Assembly: GCA_024224995.1 (NCBI GenBank)
Contig: JAAENB010000976.1
Coordinates: forward strand, 1-28,585
Length of the DNA: 28,585 bases
Direction of reading: 5' to 3'
Origin: a bacterium
GTDB taxonomy: Bacteria > Spirochaetota > UBA4802 > UBA5550
This document shows positions 28,222-28,585 of this stretch, piece after piece (within the stretch, counting starts at the first letter, position 1; each line of letters begins with the position of its first letter). Both the position numbers and the translations under genes were made by a program. The notes beneath the pieces were generated by a model that saw only the letters and a program-made list of their open reading frames with translations, ran no database searches and was not told the DNA's origin.

Positions 28222-28475
28222 ATACCGGAAAAAACAGGTAAAAAACTATGTCGACACCGGGGTCTGTTTTTTACGAAGCGAAGATGCTCCGGGCAAGGGT
28301 GCGACCCCTGCGAGGGGATCGGTACGCGTACGGGCACGGCACGCCGTGCCCGTACGCGGTGTTTATCTGGGATTCCCCCTCTGTGGTGTTGTCCCCGGAA
28401 ACCAGCCCTGTTTTAAAAAGAGTTTCTTAAGAGCAGCGGACCCCGCCCCGGCGGGGAAAAAATACGTCAGAAACT
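28222..28475 (+). repeat. Mosaic intergenic repeat, right end, with 34-bp palindrome
   Basis: No gene is supported in this stretch or up to the window end. It contains the blocks shared with 1-215 (28256-28294, hairpin 28305-28317, GGCACGGCACGCCG, and 28450-28475). A perfect palindrome with 16-bp arms and a two-base loop lies at 28325-28358 (arm CGCGTACGGGCACGGC). Orientation is opposite to the left copy. Confidence 0.65.
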
Positions 28476-28499
28476 AAATAATATTGCGAGCTGCATCCG

Positions 28500-28585
28500 G
28501 CTTGAAAGTATGGGCTCTTTGGGTTGTGAGGACTGTTTGAGCAACGCGAGTTCCGCAGCAATCCAAAGAGCCCATGCTTTCAAGC
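28500..28585. repeat. Large hairpin repeat at the window end
   Basis: Arms 28500-28524 and 28561-28585 pair over 25 bases, with two G-T wobbles and no mismatch (GCTTGAAAG, then ATGGGCTCTTTGG in one arm). The 36-base loop carries GTGAGGACTG and GAGCAACGCGAGTTCCG, which resemble 2585-2613. It may extend past the window. Confidence 0.7.

Noticed and set aside
28248..28430. 60-codon plus-strand frame near the right edge
   Set aside because: Runs through the 34-bp palindrome and shared repeat blocks; no ribosome site.

Overview
The window most likely comes from a free-living, salt-exposed spirochaete (Spirochaetota). The best taxonomic clue is the plus-strand gene at 10253-12022, a homologue of the Borrelia P83/100 antigen family, which I know only from spirochaetes. 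7TM-DISM receptors and a PknB-AAA-GAF-histidine-kinase giant protein fit that group. An ectoine operon suggests osmotic stress. I found no rRNA, tRNA, CRISPR array, phage gene or intact transposase.

Layout. 1-276: mosaic intergenic repeats. 273-10085 (minus): a signalling operon with a 1720-aa Ser/Thr-kinase/AAA/GAF/histidine-kinase protein first, then two tandem paralogous 7TM receptors ending in RsbW-like ATPase domains. 10253-12022 (plus): P83/100 family protein. 12023-12137: a large inverted repeat between convergent genes. 12175-13377 (minus): OmpA-like lipid-anchor-free envelope protein. 13479-18860 (minus): a CusA/CzcA-type RND efflux operon (His-rich small protein, RND pump, TolC-like channel, small GPHGG protein) with no periplasmic adaptor gene. 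19024-21216 (plus): ectABC, in which ectA has no normal start codon in its reading frame. 21224-21319: decayed tail of an endonuclease/exonuclease/phosphatase gene. 21390-24239 (plus): BvgS-like hybrid histidine kinase with a near-consensus promoter that predicts a leaderless mRNA.

24242-27052 is more A+T-rich and looks like an accessory patch: a DUF1016 (YhcG-type) PDDEXK nuclease gene, a divergent Rrf2 regulator with a flavin-type oxidase gene carrying matching operators, and a Phd/VapC-like toxin-antitoxin pair bracketed by two nearly identical palindromes. 27053-27464 has no convincing protein gene but contains a strong terminator and may encode a small RNA. It is followed by a stand-alone cyclic-nucleotide-binding protein and a 4-oxalocrotonate-tautomerase-like protein, and the window ends in repeats related, in inverted orientation, to those at its left end.

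How the parts may work together: the giant kinase and the two receptors look like one membrane-to-cytoplasm signalling unit (translational coupling by an ATGA overlap). ectABC gives the complete route from diaminobutyrate to ectoine. The RND operon probably exports metal ions or small toxic compounds, but its adaptor must be supplied elsewhere or replaced. The most unusual points are the ectA start, the adaptor-less RND operon with a stand-alone GPHGG domain, the palindrome-bracketed toxin-antitoxin cassette, the two predicted leaderless mRNAs and the shared Rrf2 operators. All identifications are from reading motifs; no database search was run.
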